DNA from: Flaviramulus sp.
Lineage (GTDB): Bacteria > Bacteroidota > Bacteroidia > Flavobacteriales > Flavobacteriaceae
Reading direction: 5' to 3'
NCBI GenBank assembly: GCA_030731745.1
Contig: JANQTJ010000038.1
Coordinates: forward strand, 1 to 64,000
DNA: 64,000 bases
The first letter of the stretch is position 1; each line of letters starts with the position of its first letter. Shown here piece by piece: positions 51,268 through 60,555 of this stretch. A model generated the notes under the pieces. That model worked only from the letters and a program-made list of their open reading frames with translations, was not told where the DNA came from and did no database searches. Made by a program: the position numbers and the translations under genes.

Positions 51268-52415
51268 AGAAGGTAGGTTTTATTACACCAGAATATCCGC
51301 ACCCCAAAGTTAGTTATGCAGCTGGAATTGGAACGAGTATTAAAAACTTAGCAATAACTTTAGTGAAAAAAGGAGTTGGAGTCACTGTTTTTGTATACCA
51401 CCAAAAAGAAGATGCTATAATCGAAGATGCTGGTGTTATTATTCATTTAATTGCTAAAAAAACATATCGATTTTTAACTTGGTATCATTACAGATTACAG
51501 TTACAAAATTATATAAATAAGGTTGTAAAGGAACAAGGAATAGATGTTTTAGAAGCTCCAGACTGGACCGGAATTACAGCTTTTATGCGTTTTAATGTGC
51601 CTTTATTTATTAGGCTACACGGTAGCGATGCTTATTTTTGTAAACTAGAGAAGAGAAAACAAAAGTTCAAAAACTTTTTGTTCGAAAAATTAGCTTTAAA
51701 AAATGCTCATGCGTTTATTGCGCCAACAACTTTTGCAGGCATAGAAACCCAAAAAATTTTCGGTTTAGATAAAAAGAAAATCAGAACCATCCATTATGGT
51801 TTGAAATTGGAAGACTTTGAAAATGAAACCCCAGAAATTTACTCAAGAAATACCATTCTATACATTGGAACTATAATTAGGAAAAAGGGGGTTTTTGAAC
51901 TTGCTGAAATTTTTAATACAATAATAGAAACTAATCCATCAGCTAAACTTATTTTGATAGGTAGAGATGCTGAGGATATTAAAACTGGAAACATGTCGAC
52001 ATGTGCTTTAATTGAAAAAACACTTTCAGATAAGGCAAAAACACAAACCAAATATCTAGGTAGTATAGATTATTCATTAGTAAAAGAACATATCAAAAAC
52101 GCTCATGTATGTGTATTTCCATCGTATGCTGAAACACTAGGTATGGTAACCATTGAGTCTATGGCACTTCAAAAACCTGTTGTTAATACGAGTATTGGTT
52201 GGGCTCAAGAATTGATAGATGATACTATAAATGGTTTTTTGGTTCATCCATCGCAAAGAGATTTATTTGCAAACCGCATCATGGCTTTATTAGATGATGA
52301 AGCATTATGTTTAAAAATAGGTAAATCTGCCAGACTTAAAGTTGAAAAACTTTTCGACATCAATAAAAATGCAGATATTAATTTAGAATACTATCAATCT
52401 GTTTTAGACTCATGA
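51264..52415 (+). CDS. GT4-type glycosyltransferase
   Basis: The 383-residue GT-B protein begins KKVGFITPEYPHPKVSYAAG with the N-terminal loop GIGTSIKNLA. The donor half shows TILYIGTIIRKKGVFELAEI, AKLILIGRDAEDI, VCVFPSYAETLGMVTIESMAL (E-x7-E pattern) and NTSIGWAQELIDDTINGFLV. It overlaps both neighbours by 4 bases. Confidence 0.92.
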   Translation: MKKVGFITPEYPHPKVSYAAGIGTSIKNLAITLVKKGVGVTVFVYHQKEDAIIEDAGVIIHLIAKKTYRFLTWYHYRLQLQNYINKVVKEQGIDVLEAPDWTGITAFMRFNVPLFIRLHGSDAYFCKLEKRKQKFKNFLFEKLALKNAHAFIAPTTFAGIETQKIFGLDKKKIRTIHYGLKLEDFENETPEIYSRNTILYIGTIIRKKGVFELAEIFNTIIETNPSAKLILIGRDAEDIKTGNMSTCALIEKTLSDKAKTQTKYLGSIDYSLVKEHIKNAHVCVFPSYAETLGMVTIESMALQKPVVNTSIGWAQELIDDTINGFLVHPSQRDLFANRIMALLDDEALCLKIGKSARLKVEKLFDINKNADINLEYYQSVLDS

Positions 52416-53941
52416 TTCTTTTAACACATAAAGACGATAAAGTTTACGAGATTATTGATTTAAAAACGAATCAAGTAGTATTTAACACCATAAAAAAACC
52501 ATCAAAAGCACTATTTATAGTAGCCAATACCTATAAGGAACGTATTTTAATTTGGTGCCATATTTCGCAAAAAGACCATTTAAATTTTGAGGGCATTAAA
52601 GCGTCGTTTTATTTAAAAAACATGATGCTTTCTTACACTAAAAAACAATATTTACCCGATCAGATTGGTTATGTTGAAGATTCCCCTTTTTTGAAAGTTA
52701 ACAAAAATGTTTCTTATCCAACTTGGTTAATGAGCAGTGAAGTTGGAGCCATTTATACATCAGAGTTGTTAAAATTTAAAAATACAATAAATTTAAACAA
52801 TTCCTTGGATTATGTTTTAAACTCTATAGCCAAATTGGGGATTCCAAATGGCCTATTTTGCTACTCAGAACCTCATCTTTTAATTAAAAATGAAGTTAAT
52901 GTTCAAAACGAAAAAGCATCAATTTTTCAGTTATTTAAGTTTGTAAAACAACACTATAAATCTGTTTGGTGTATTTTGTTATTCTTAAATTTAATAATGT
53001 ATGAAAAGAGATTTTTATTAATAGCTCTCATTAAAACCCTTTTTATAAAAAGGATTTATTTTTCATCAAGTTTTGATTTAGAAACTATGATTACCCTTGA
53101 GATTAAAGACGTTTCCATCGATGTTATCATACCAACATTAGGAAGACAATCTTATTTATATGATGTTTTATTAGATTTAGAAAAACAAAGCTTTTTGCCA
53201 AAACAAGTTATAATTATTGAACAAAATGAAGATAAAAACAGTATTTCTGAATTAAATTTTATTCAAAATAGACACTGGCCATTTAAAATTATTCATAAGT
53301 TTATCCATCAAACAGGGGCTTGTAATGCCAGAAATTTAGCATTAAAGCATGTAACAGCCGATTATGTTTATTTAGCAGATGATGATAACAAGTTTGATGA
53401 AAACCTTCTTGAAAACGTCATAACTAAAATGCAATTACACAACTTTAGTGCATTAACTATGAGTTACTTGCAAAAAAATGAAACTGAAAAACATAAAACA
53501 CCTATCCAATGGAATGCCTTTGGTAGTGGCTGTAGTGTTATAAAATCAAAATATTTAAATGATGTTAGTTTTAATATGGCTTACGAATTTGGTTATGGTG
53601 AAGACACAGATTTTGGCATGCAATTAAGAAATTTGGGTGCAGATATTATATATATCCCAGACATTAAAGTTTTACATTTAAAAGCACCAGTAGGAGGTTT
53701 TAGAACTAAAATTATTCATCCTTGGGAAAAAGATGGAGTTATTCGTCCTAAACCATCGCCAACAGTTATGCTAAGTAGAATAAATAATTCAACTAAACAG
53801 CAGCTACTTGGTTATAAAACCAATTTATTTATAAAATTTTATAAAAGTCAAAATATAAAAAATCCTTTCAAATACTTAAGGTCGTTCAAACAACAATGGC
53901 AACATAGTATTAATTGGGCTAATCATTTGAAAAACAATTAA
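52412..53941 (+). CDS. GT2-type glycosyltransferase with 225-residue N-terminal extension
   Basis: The 509-residue protein contains a GT-A domain at about 230-500: VDVIIPTLGRQSYLYDVLLD, VIIIEQNEDKNSIS, YLADDDNKFDENL (metal site DDD) and YGEDTDFGMQLRN. The N-terminal 225 residues (TYKERILIWCHISQKDHLNF, NVSYPTWLMSSEVGAIYTSE) resemble the C-terminal part of a GT-A domain but are not clearly assigned, so this may be a fused, worn-out second transferase. Hydrophobic stretches near 185-220. Confidence 0.8.
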   Translation: MILLTHKDDKVYEIIDLKTNQVVFNTIKKPSKALFIVANTYKERILIWCHISQKDHLNFEGIKASFYLKNMMLSYTKKQYLPDQIGYVEDSPFLKVNKNVSYPTWLMSSEVGAIYTSELLKFKNTINLNNSLDYVLNSIAKLGIPNGLFCYSEPHLLIKNEVNVQNEKASIFQLFKFVKQHYKSVWCILLFLNLIMYEKRFLLIALIKTLFIKRIYFSSSFDLETMITLEIKDVSIDVIIPTLGRQSYLYDVLLDLEKQSFLPKQVIIIEQNEDKNSISELNFIQNRHWPFKIIHKFIHQTGACNARNLALKHVTADYVYLADDDNKFDENLLENVITKMQLHNFSALTMSYLQKNETEKHKTPIQWNAFGSGCSVIKSKYLNDVSFNMAYEFGYGEDTDFGMQLRNLGADIIYIPDIKVLHLKAPVGGFRTKIIHPWEKDGVIRPKPSPTVMLSRINNSTKQQLLGYKTNLFIKFYKSQNIKNPFKYLRSFKQQWQHSINWANHLKNN

Positions 53942-53943
53942 TA

Positions 53944-54936
53944 ATGAATTTCTCATTAATAGTATGCACTTATATGAGGCCAATGGCATTACGTAATTTA
54001 CTAAATTCAGTAAATGAACAAACGCTGTACCCAAATGAAATTATAGTTGTTGATGGCTCTTTAAACGATGAAACTTCGCGATTAATTAGTCATTTGAATT
54101 ACAGACATTTAAAATATTTTATAGTTGATGAAACTAATCGTGGCTTAACAAAACAGCGAAATTTTGGTATAAAAAAGGTTAGTGAAACTTCAGAAATCAT
54201 ATGTTTTTTAGATGACGATATCATTTTAGAAAATGATTATTTTGAAAAGCTTATGATGACTTATCATATAAAAAGGGCTGCACTAGCAGTAGGTGGTTAT
54301 ATTAAAAATGAAGTAATTTGGGAAAAGTCAAATAACACAGATAATTCTGATAAATTTTATTTTGATGGATGGATACGTGATGAACCTTCTCGCTTTAAAA
54401 TGAGGCGTAAATTTGGTTTATTACCAGATACACCGCCGGGGTTTTTGCCAACTTTTGCTCACGGTAGATCCATTGGGTTTTTGCCACCATCAGGTGAGAT
54501 TTATGAAGTGGAGCAGATTATGGGAGGTGTTTCTAGTTATAAAAAGGAAGTATTTGAAAAATTATCATTTTCAACCTATTTTGAAGGATACGGGCTTTAT
54601 GAGGATGCTGATTTTAGTTTACGTTTAGCCAAAATTGGCAAATTGTATATAAATACTGACGCACAACTTTATCATCATCATGATGAAAAAGGAAGACCAA
54701 ATATGTATAAATATGGTAAAATGGTAATAAAAAATGGGTGGTATGTATGGCGAGTAAAATATCCTAAACCTAGTTTGAAAGCGAAAATTAAATGGCATGC
54801 TACAGCTATTTTGTTAATAGTAATTAGGTTAAGTAATATATTTAACAGTCGTCAAAAAAAACAAGCTTTAACTGAGAGTTTAGGTAGACTATTGGGTTTG
54901 TTCTCTTTAATATTTATTAAACCTAAAATTAATTAA
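53944..54936 (+). CDS. GT2-type glycosyltransferase
   Basis: The 330-residue GT-A enzyme has SLIVCTYMRPMALRNLLNSV, EIIVVDGSLNDETSR, FLDDDIILENDYF (metal site DDD), MGGVSSYKKEVFEKLSFS and GLYEDADFSLRLAK (catalytic base). The C terminus contains a membrane-like stretch (ATAILLIVIRLSNIF). It touches the next gene by one base. Confidence 0.9.
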   Translation: MNFSLIVCTYMRPMALRNLLNSVNEQTLYPNEIIVVDGSLNDETSRLISHLNYRHLKYFIVDETNRGLTKQRNFGIKKVSETSEIICFLDDDIILENDYFEKLMMTYHIKRAALAVGGYIKNEVIWEKSNNTDNSDKFYFDGWIRDEPSRFKMRRKFGLLPDTPPGFLPTFAHGRSIGFLPPSGEIYEVEQIMGGVSSYKKEVFEKLSFSTYFEGYGLYEDADFSLRLAKIGKLYINTDAQLYHHHDEKGRPNMYKYGKMVIKNGWYVWRVKYPKPSLKAKIKWHATAILLIVIRLSNIFNSRQKKQALTESLGRLLGLFSLIFIKPKIN

Positions 54937-55886
54937 TGGAAACGGTTTATATATTAAATATCCCTAATTTTTATGCTTCCTATTACTTGTATGGGTTTAA
55001 TCAAGCATTTCATGTTAAATTTAAAATGGATGATAGGTTTTTAAAATATAACAACAAACCTGTATTGATTTTTATGTTTGATGGTAAACTAGGAGTTATA
55101 AATAATGACGACCCTGTTTATTTTGACCAACCTTTATATGAGATTTCAGATAAATATTTTGTAACAAATAAACTTAAAGACCATCTTTCTTTTCAGCAAG
55201 ACAAGGTGAAACCATTGTTTCCTCATTATCCTATTAGTATTTTACCATTATACTTTAAACTTTTCAAATTTAATTTGGTTAGATTTTTAAAACCTAAACC
55301 ACTTGCTAAGGAAATTTACATATTATCAAGAAGACCTTCTTACAAAGATTATAACTTTAAAACGGAAAAAGAAAATTACATTTTTTTCTCTTCTAGTATT
55401 TGGAAGAATGAGTCTGAAACTAACACATTAAGAGCAGCATTTATTCGTTATTGTAAATCAGATAAACGGATTGTTTTTGAGGGTGGTTTTATACCAAGAA
55501 AAGATGGAAATAATTTTAATTTTCAGGATGAATTAAATCAAGTTAAGTATGCTCCTAAAGTATTTTCAAAATTAAGTAAAAAGTCTAAAATAGTTTTAAA
55601 TAATGCCGCAGTTTGTGGAGCGGTTAGTTGGCGATTAGCAGAATATCTCAATCAAAGTTTATTTGTATTATCTTTTCCGTTTAAAATTGAATTGCCAGTT
55701 CCTTTAACACATAAAAAAGATGTTCATTTCATTGAAGAAACTGTTGAATTTAAAGAGGTTTTTGATAAAGTTTTGAGCAACTCAGACTATCATAAAAAAA
55801 TAGCTCAAAGTGGTAAGGCTTATTTTTCTGAGTATTGTACTCCAAAGGCTCAAGCACAATATATTGTAAAAAACTTAAGAGAATAG
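54936..55886 (+). CDS. Uncharacterised protein of the polysaccharide locus, possible GT-B transferase
   Basis: The 316-residue protein is not recognised. It begins METVYILNIPNFYASYYLYG and has YFVTNKLKDHLSFQQDKVKP in the N-terminal part. The C-terminal part IVLNNAAVCGAVSWRLAEYLNQSLFVLS and IEETVEFKEVFDKVLSN resembles the donor-side helix of GT-B enzymes. The size and position among transferases suggest a sugar-transfer role. The first codon overlaps the previous stop. Confidence 0.5.
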   Translation: METVYILNIPNFYASYYLYGFNQAFHVKFKMDDRFLKYNNKPVLIFMFDGKLGVINNDDPVYFDQPLYEISDKYFVTNKLKDHLSFQQDKVKPLFPHYPISILPLYFKLFKFNLVRFLKPKPLAKEIYILSRRPSYKDYNFKTEKENYIFFSSSIWKNESETNTLRAAFIRYCKSDKRIVFEGGFIPRKDGNNFNFQDELNQVKYAPKVFSKLSKKSKIVLNNAAVCGAVSWRLAEYLNQSLFVLSFPFKIELPVPLTHKKDVHFIEETVEFKEVFDKVLSNSDYHKKIAQSGKAYFSEYCTPKAQAQYIVKNLRE

Positions 55887-55906
55887 GTTGAATTTACTAA
55901 AATCGA

Positions 55907-57025
55907 ATGAAGTTTTTAATAATCACACATGTAAATCATAAATTAAATAGCGGAAAAGTATCTGCTTATGCACCCTATGTTCGTGAAATGAATATTTGGT
56001 TAAGACATATTGATGAATTAATTATTGTGGCTCCAAAAACTAATGAAACTAAACATGCTATAGATTTAGATTATAAGTATAAGAGTATTGAATTTAACAA
56101 AATTCCATCCATTCAATTTACCGATTTTAAAAAAGCTATTTTATCTTTATTGAGATTTCCTGTAATTTTAGTCACCATTTTTAAGGCTTGCAGAAAAGCA
56201 GATCATATCCACTTGCGTTGTCCAGGGAACATTGGTTTGTTAGGTTGTTTGGTTCAGATTTTATTTCCTAAAAAAATTAAAACAGCAAAGTATGCTGGAA
56301 ATTGGGATCCACATGCAAAACAACCGTTAAGTTATAAATTTCAAAAATGGATATTATCAAATACTTTTTTAACTAAAAACATGCAGGTTTTAGTTTAGGG
56401 TAATTGGGAAAAACAATCCAAAAATATTAAATCGTTTTTTACAGCTACTTTTAAAGATGAAGAAAAAGAAAAACCAGATATTAGAAACTACAACGAAACT
56501 TTAAAGTTTTTATTTGTTGGTAGTTTGGTAAAAGGTAAGCGTCCATTATTTGCAATTAAGGTTGTGGAGGCTTTGTATAAAAAAGGAATACAGGTGAAAT
56601 TTGATATTTATGGTGAAGGAATTTTAATGAAACAATTAAAAGATTATGTTTTAGAATATAAGTTGGGTGGTTTAATTAATTTTCATGGGAACAAAGAAAA
56701 GAATGTTGTGAAAGACGCTCTAAAAACAGCTCACTTTTTATTATTGCCCTCAAAATCTGAAGGATGGCCAAAAGCTATTGCCGAGGCTATGTTTTTTGGA
56801 GTTATACCTATTGCTACTTCAATTTCATGTGTTCCCTATATGTTAGATTTTGGTAATAGAGGTATTTTGATTGATCTAAATTCAGAAAAAGCTGTTAATA
56901 AATTATTAGTTCATTTAAAAAAAGAAGAAGCCCTAATTGAAATGTCTAATTTAGCATCAATTTGGTCTCAAAAATATACTTTGGATGTTTTTGAAGATGA
57001 AATTATAAAATTATTAAAAAACTAG
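55907..57025 (+). pseudogene. GT4-type glycosyltransferase interrupted by one in-frame TAG
   Basis: A continuous frame of 373 codons (two of them stops) that holds one internal stop, TAG at 56396-56398 (codon 164). The halves are residues 1-163 (FLIITHVNHKLNSGKVSAYA...HIHLRCPGNIGLLG) and 165-371 (FLFVGSLVKGKRPLFAIKVV, LLPSKSEGWPKAIAEAMFFG with the E-x7-E type donor loop). Both fit one GT4 enzyme without any missing segment, and the frame does not shift. The context MQVLV-stop-GNWE would be restored by a tyrosine codon (TAT or TAC), so a single base change is enough. It is probably a recent nonsense mutation, or a sequencing error. A separate product from the ATG at 56525 would lack the acceptor half. 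Confidence 0.88.
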
Positions 57026-58108
57026 ATGCGCGTTTTACAACTTATAGATACTTTAGAGCCAGGAGGAGCAGAACGTGTTGCTGTAAATATTGCTAATGTA
57101 CTTTCTAATAAAATTGATGGCTCCTTTTTATGTGCTACTAGAAAAGAAGGTGCCTTAAAATCTGATATAACTCAGCTTGTGGGATATCTGTTTTTAGGAA
57201 AAACTAAAACCATAGATTTTAAAGCTATTAGTAGGTTAAATATGTTTGTTAAAGAGAAAGAAATTAATATCATTCACGCGCATTCATCTTCTTTTTTTTT
57301 AGCAACTATTATTAAACTTTTAAATAAAAATGTATACATTATTTGGCATGATCATTACGGGAATAGTACGTTTCTGGAAAATAGAAAATATCAAGTTTTA
57401 AAATGTTGCTCAAAGGTTTTTACTCATATATTTAGTGTAAATAGAACTTTAGCATTATGGGCAAAAAAAACCTTAGAATTTGATAATGTGTCATATGTGT
57501 CAAATTTCGCAACTTTAAATACAAGTTTATCAAGCACTACTTTAAAGGGTAAAACTGGTATGCGTATAATTTGTTTGGCAAATTTGAGACCACAAAAAGA
57601 CCATTTTACACTTCTCGAAGCTTTTAAGCAAGTTCATAACCTATATCCTGATTGGACATTACATTGTGTAGGTAAAAGTTTTAAGGATGGATACTCTAAT
57701 TCAGTTTTAAATAAAATAAAGGATTTAAATTTAGAAGCATCTATTTTTTTATATGATAGTAAACCCGATATTTATCATATTTTAAAACAGAGTGATATCG
57801 GCGTTTTATCTTCAAAATCAGAAGGTTTACCCATAGCATTATTAGAATATGGTTTAGCTAAACTAGCTGTGTTAGCTACTGATGTAGGTGATAATGGAAC
57901 AGTCATAACTAATCAAATCAATGGGTTTTTAGTAAATGCTTCGTCACCTAAAGAATTATCTGAAGCCATTATTTTGTATATCGAAAACAAGGAATTAAGA
58001 TTAACTTTTGCAAAAAAATTTAATCAACATATTAAAGAAAACTATTCGGAAACATCTCAAATCCAAACAATTTTAGAAACTTATAAAGTATATACTAAAA
58101 AATATTGA
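57026..58108 (+). CDS. GT4-type glycosyltransferase
   Basis: The 360-residue GT-B protein begins LQLIDTLEPGGAERVAVNIA, the typical GT4 acceptor loop (GGAE). The donor half shows IICLANLRPQKDHFTLLEAF, LHCVGKSFKDGY, GVLSSKSEGLPIALLEYGLA (E-x7-E) and ATDVGDNGTVITNQINGFLV. It starts directly after the interrupted gene. Confidence 0.92.
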   Translation: MRVLQLIDTLEPGGAERVAVNIANVLSNKIDGSFLCATRKEGALKSDITQLVGYLFLGKTKTIDFKAISRLNMFVKEKEINIIHAHSSSFFLATIIKLLNKNVYIIWHDHYGNSTFLENRKYQVLKCCSKVFTHIFSVNRTLALWAKKTLEFDNVSYVSNFATLNTSLSSTTLKGKTGMRIICLANLRPQKDHFTLLEAFKQVHNLYPDWTLHCVGKSFKDGYSNSVLNKIKDLNLEASIFLYDSKPDIYHILKQSDIGVLSSKSEGLPIALLEYGLAKLAVLATDVGDNGTVITNQINGFLVNASSPKELSEAIILYIENKELRLTFAKKFNQHIKENYSETSQIQTILETYKVYTKKY

Positions 58109-59478
58109 AAAATTATAACTACATAAAAATCATTGGCTTACATGTATTAATAGGGCTTTTAGTATATAGTTTTTCAGCACTATCTTTAGTGTATTTATTA
58201 GGTATTTTTTTCTATTTCTCTTATCAAATATTTAAAGCAAAACCATCACAAAAAACCGTAAAAGTTTTATTAGCATGTAGTTATATTGTTGGTGCTGAAG
58301 TTTTTATAAGAATGACAGGAGGTAATTTTTTGTATGAGGTTTCAAAGTATTTAGTTATTTTGTTTTCTTTAATGGGGATTTTTTCTACAAGATTAAACAA
58401 TCAACCAATCCTTTATATATTATATGTTTTTTTACTAATTCCTGCGATTTTAGTCGCTGGATTTAATCCAACAGGTCAATCCACGTTACGAACAGACATT
58501 GCTTTTAATTTAAGCGGTCCCATTTGTTTAGGTATAGTTTCTGTTTTTTGCTATAAGAGAAAACTTAGTTATCCAAACATACATAGTGTTTTATTAGCCA
58601 TGGCATTGCCTTTAGTAGCTATGACTACTTATTTGTTTTTTTATACGCCAGATATTAGAGAAATTATAACAGGAACAGGCTCTAATTATGCTGCATCTGG
58701 AGGTTTTGGACCTAATCAAGTGTCAACAGTTCTTGGGTTGGGTATGTTTGTTTTTTCTTTACGATTTTTTATGCTTTCACCTAATTTATCATTTAAAATA
58801 ATTAATGGGGCATTACTAGGGGCAATGAGTTTTAGAGGGATTGTGACATTTAGTAGAGGCGGTGTTATAACGGCGATAATTATGATAGCCGCTTTTATTT
58901 ATTTTTATTTTAGAAAAGTGAACATAAAGGCCAAGTTTAGAATTAGTAGATTAGTCTTTATTTTTATAGGTTTAGGCTTAATTATATGGTCAATATCATT
59001 GATTCAGACTAGTGGTTTAATTGAAAACAGATATGCAAATCAGGATGCTTTAGGAAGAGCAAAGGAAGACGTTTCTACCGGTAGAAGTGATTTGATTTCT
59101 TTTGAATTGGATGAGTTTTTTAATAATCCAATTTTAGGAGTGGGTGTAGGTAAAATTAAAGCACTTAGAGAACAGAAGGAAGGTGTTTTGGCCGCTTCTC
59201 ATAATGAAATGAGCCGAATTTTATCTGAGCATGGTTTGTTTGGTGTCGCAGCTTTATTGATTTTATTATTCACACCATTATTTTTTAGATTTAAAAATAA
59301 ATCAAATATCTTTTTTTATTCTTGCTATGTTTTTTGGTTTTTAACTATAAATCACTCAGCAATGCGCATTGCAGCACCAGCATTTGTTTATGGGTTATGT
59401 TTATTAGACATTCAATATAAACCTATATCTGCTAAGAAAGCCACTAAAGTTAATGCTATTAAAACTAAACATATTTAA
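58105..59478 (+). CDS. O-antigen ligase/polymerase-type membrane protein
   Basis: The 457-residue protein has about 10-12 membrane helices. The Wzy_C-type periplasmic loop includes GRAKEDVSTGRSDLISFELD, NNPILGVGVGKI and ASHNEMSRILSEHGLFGVAA, whose HNE-x-x-R-x-L-x-E-H-G pattern is the family signature. It could be the polymerase (Wzy) or the ligase (WaaL). With an ABC exporter present and no Wzx flippase, a ligase role or a second, separately assembled glycan is more consistent; sequence alone does not decide. The start is TTG and overlaps the previous stop. Confidence 0.85.
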   Translation: MKNYNYIKIIGLHVLIGLLVYSFSALSLVYLLGIFFYFSYQIFKAKPSQKTVKVLLACSYIVGAEVFIRMTGGNFLYEVSKYLVILFSLMGIFSTRLNNQPILYILYVFLLIPAILVAGFNPTGQSTLRTDIAFNLSGPICLGIVSVFCYKRKLSYPNIHSVLLAMALPLVAMTTYLFFYTPDIREIITGTGSNYAASGGFGPNQVSTVLGLGMFVFSLRFFMLSPNLSFKIINGALLGAMSFRGIVTFSRGGVITAIIMIAAFIYFYFRKVNIKAKFRISRLVFIFIGLGLIIWSISLIQTSGLIENRYANQDALGRAKEDVSTGRSDLISFELDEFFNNPILGVGVGKIKALREQKEGVLAASHNEMSRILSEHGLFGVAALLILLFTPLFFRFKNKSNIFFYSCYVFWFLTINHSAMRIAAPAFVYGLCLLDIQYKPISAKKATKVNAIKTKHI

Positions 59479-59481
59479 TAT

Positions 59482-60495
59482 TTGAAGTGTATATTATACA
59501 TAGGAAATAAATCTAAAAGGGATAAAAAATCTAATCTATCTTCTATTGATGTCCTGTCGCCTTTGCTCTCTGAAGAAGGATTTGAAATACACACGGCATC
59601 AGACAAGAGAAACATCTTTTTAAGATTATTAAACATGCTTTTTTTATGTTATAGATTTAAAAATAAGATTGATTTTGTTTTAATAGATACTTATAGCACC
59701 TTAAATTTTTATTACGCTTATTTCGTAAGTCAATGGTGTAGAATTTTAAAATTAACATATATTCCAATATTACATGGAGGTAATTTACCTTACAGATTAA
59801 AAAATTCTCCAAAATCATCAAAGGCTATCTTTAATCATGCACATTTAAATGTAGCTCCTTCAGAGTATATGAAGTCTGTATTTAATGATTTTGGATATAA
59901 TAATATTGTTTGTATCCCTAATTCAATTAAAATTCAAAATTATCCTTACCTACCCAGAATTTTCAAGAAAGTAAAATTACTTTGGGTAAGATCTTTCTCA
60001 GAAATATATAACCCATTGTTAGCCATAAAAATCTTAAAAAAATTAAAAGAAGACGGTGTTGAGGCTAAACTTTGTATGGTAGGTCCTGATTCAGATGGAA
60101 GTTTGATTAGGGCAAAAGAATTGGCCATGGATTTAGATGTTCAAGTTTCTTTTACAGGTAAATTGTCAAAAGAAGAATGGATAACACTTTCAAAAAAATA
60201 TAATATTTTCATAAATACAACTAATTTTGATAATACGCCAATTAGCGTAATTGAGTCTATGGCATTAGGCTTACCAATTATTTCTACAAATGTAGGTGGT
60301 TTAACTTATTTAATTGATAATAGCAAGGAGGGTGTTTTAGTAGAGCCAAATTCTGTTGAAGATTTTGTAATTGAAATAAAAAAAATAATGTCATCACCAG
60401 AAAAATCAAATTTATTGGCTCTCGAAGCTAGAAAAAAAGTTGAAAATTTTGATTGGAATGTTGTTAAAAAGCAATGGATTAAAGTCTTGCAATAA
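59482..60495 (+). CDS. GT4-type glycosyltransferase
   Basis: The 337-residue GT-B protein shows YIPILHGGNLPYRLKNSPKS (acceptor side), KLLWVRSFSEIYNPLLAIKI, VSFTGKLSKEEW, IFINTTNFDNTPISVIESMA (E-x7-E) and GLPIISTNVGGLTYLI. The start is TTG at 59482; the N-terminal sequence KCILYIGNKSKRDKKSN is a normal first strand. It lies 3 bases after the polymerase/ligase gene. Confidence 0.9.
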   Translation: MKCILYIGNKSKRDKKSNLSSIDVLSPLLSEEGFEIHTASDKRNIFLRLLNMLFLCYRFKNKIDFVLIDTYSTLNFYYAYFVSQWCRILKLTYIPILHGGNLPYRLKNSPKSSKAIFNHAHLNVAPSEYMKSVFNDFGYNNIVCIPNSIKIQNYPYLPRIFKKVKLLWVRSFSEIYNPLLAIKILKKLKEDGVEAKLCMVGPDSDGSLIRAKELAMDLDVQVSFTGKLSKEEWITLSKKYNIFINTTNFDNTPISVIESMALGLPIISTNVGGLTYLIDNSKEGVLVEPNSVEDFVIEIKKIMSSPEKSNLLALEARKKVENFDWNVVKKQWIKVLQ

Positions 60496-60555
60496 TTTTA
60501 GCCAGATTAAATTTACTTGTTATCTTTATACATTCTCAATTTTTGTCCTAAAATT

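Noticed and set aside
56525-57025. Independent gene from the ATG at 56525
   Set aside because: Same frame as the upstream half, family continuity across the TAG, and lacks the acceptor domain. Treated as part of one interrupted gene.
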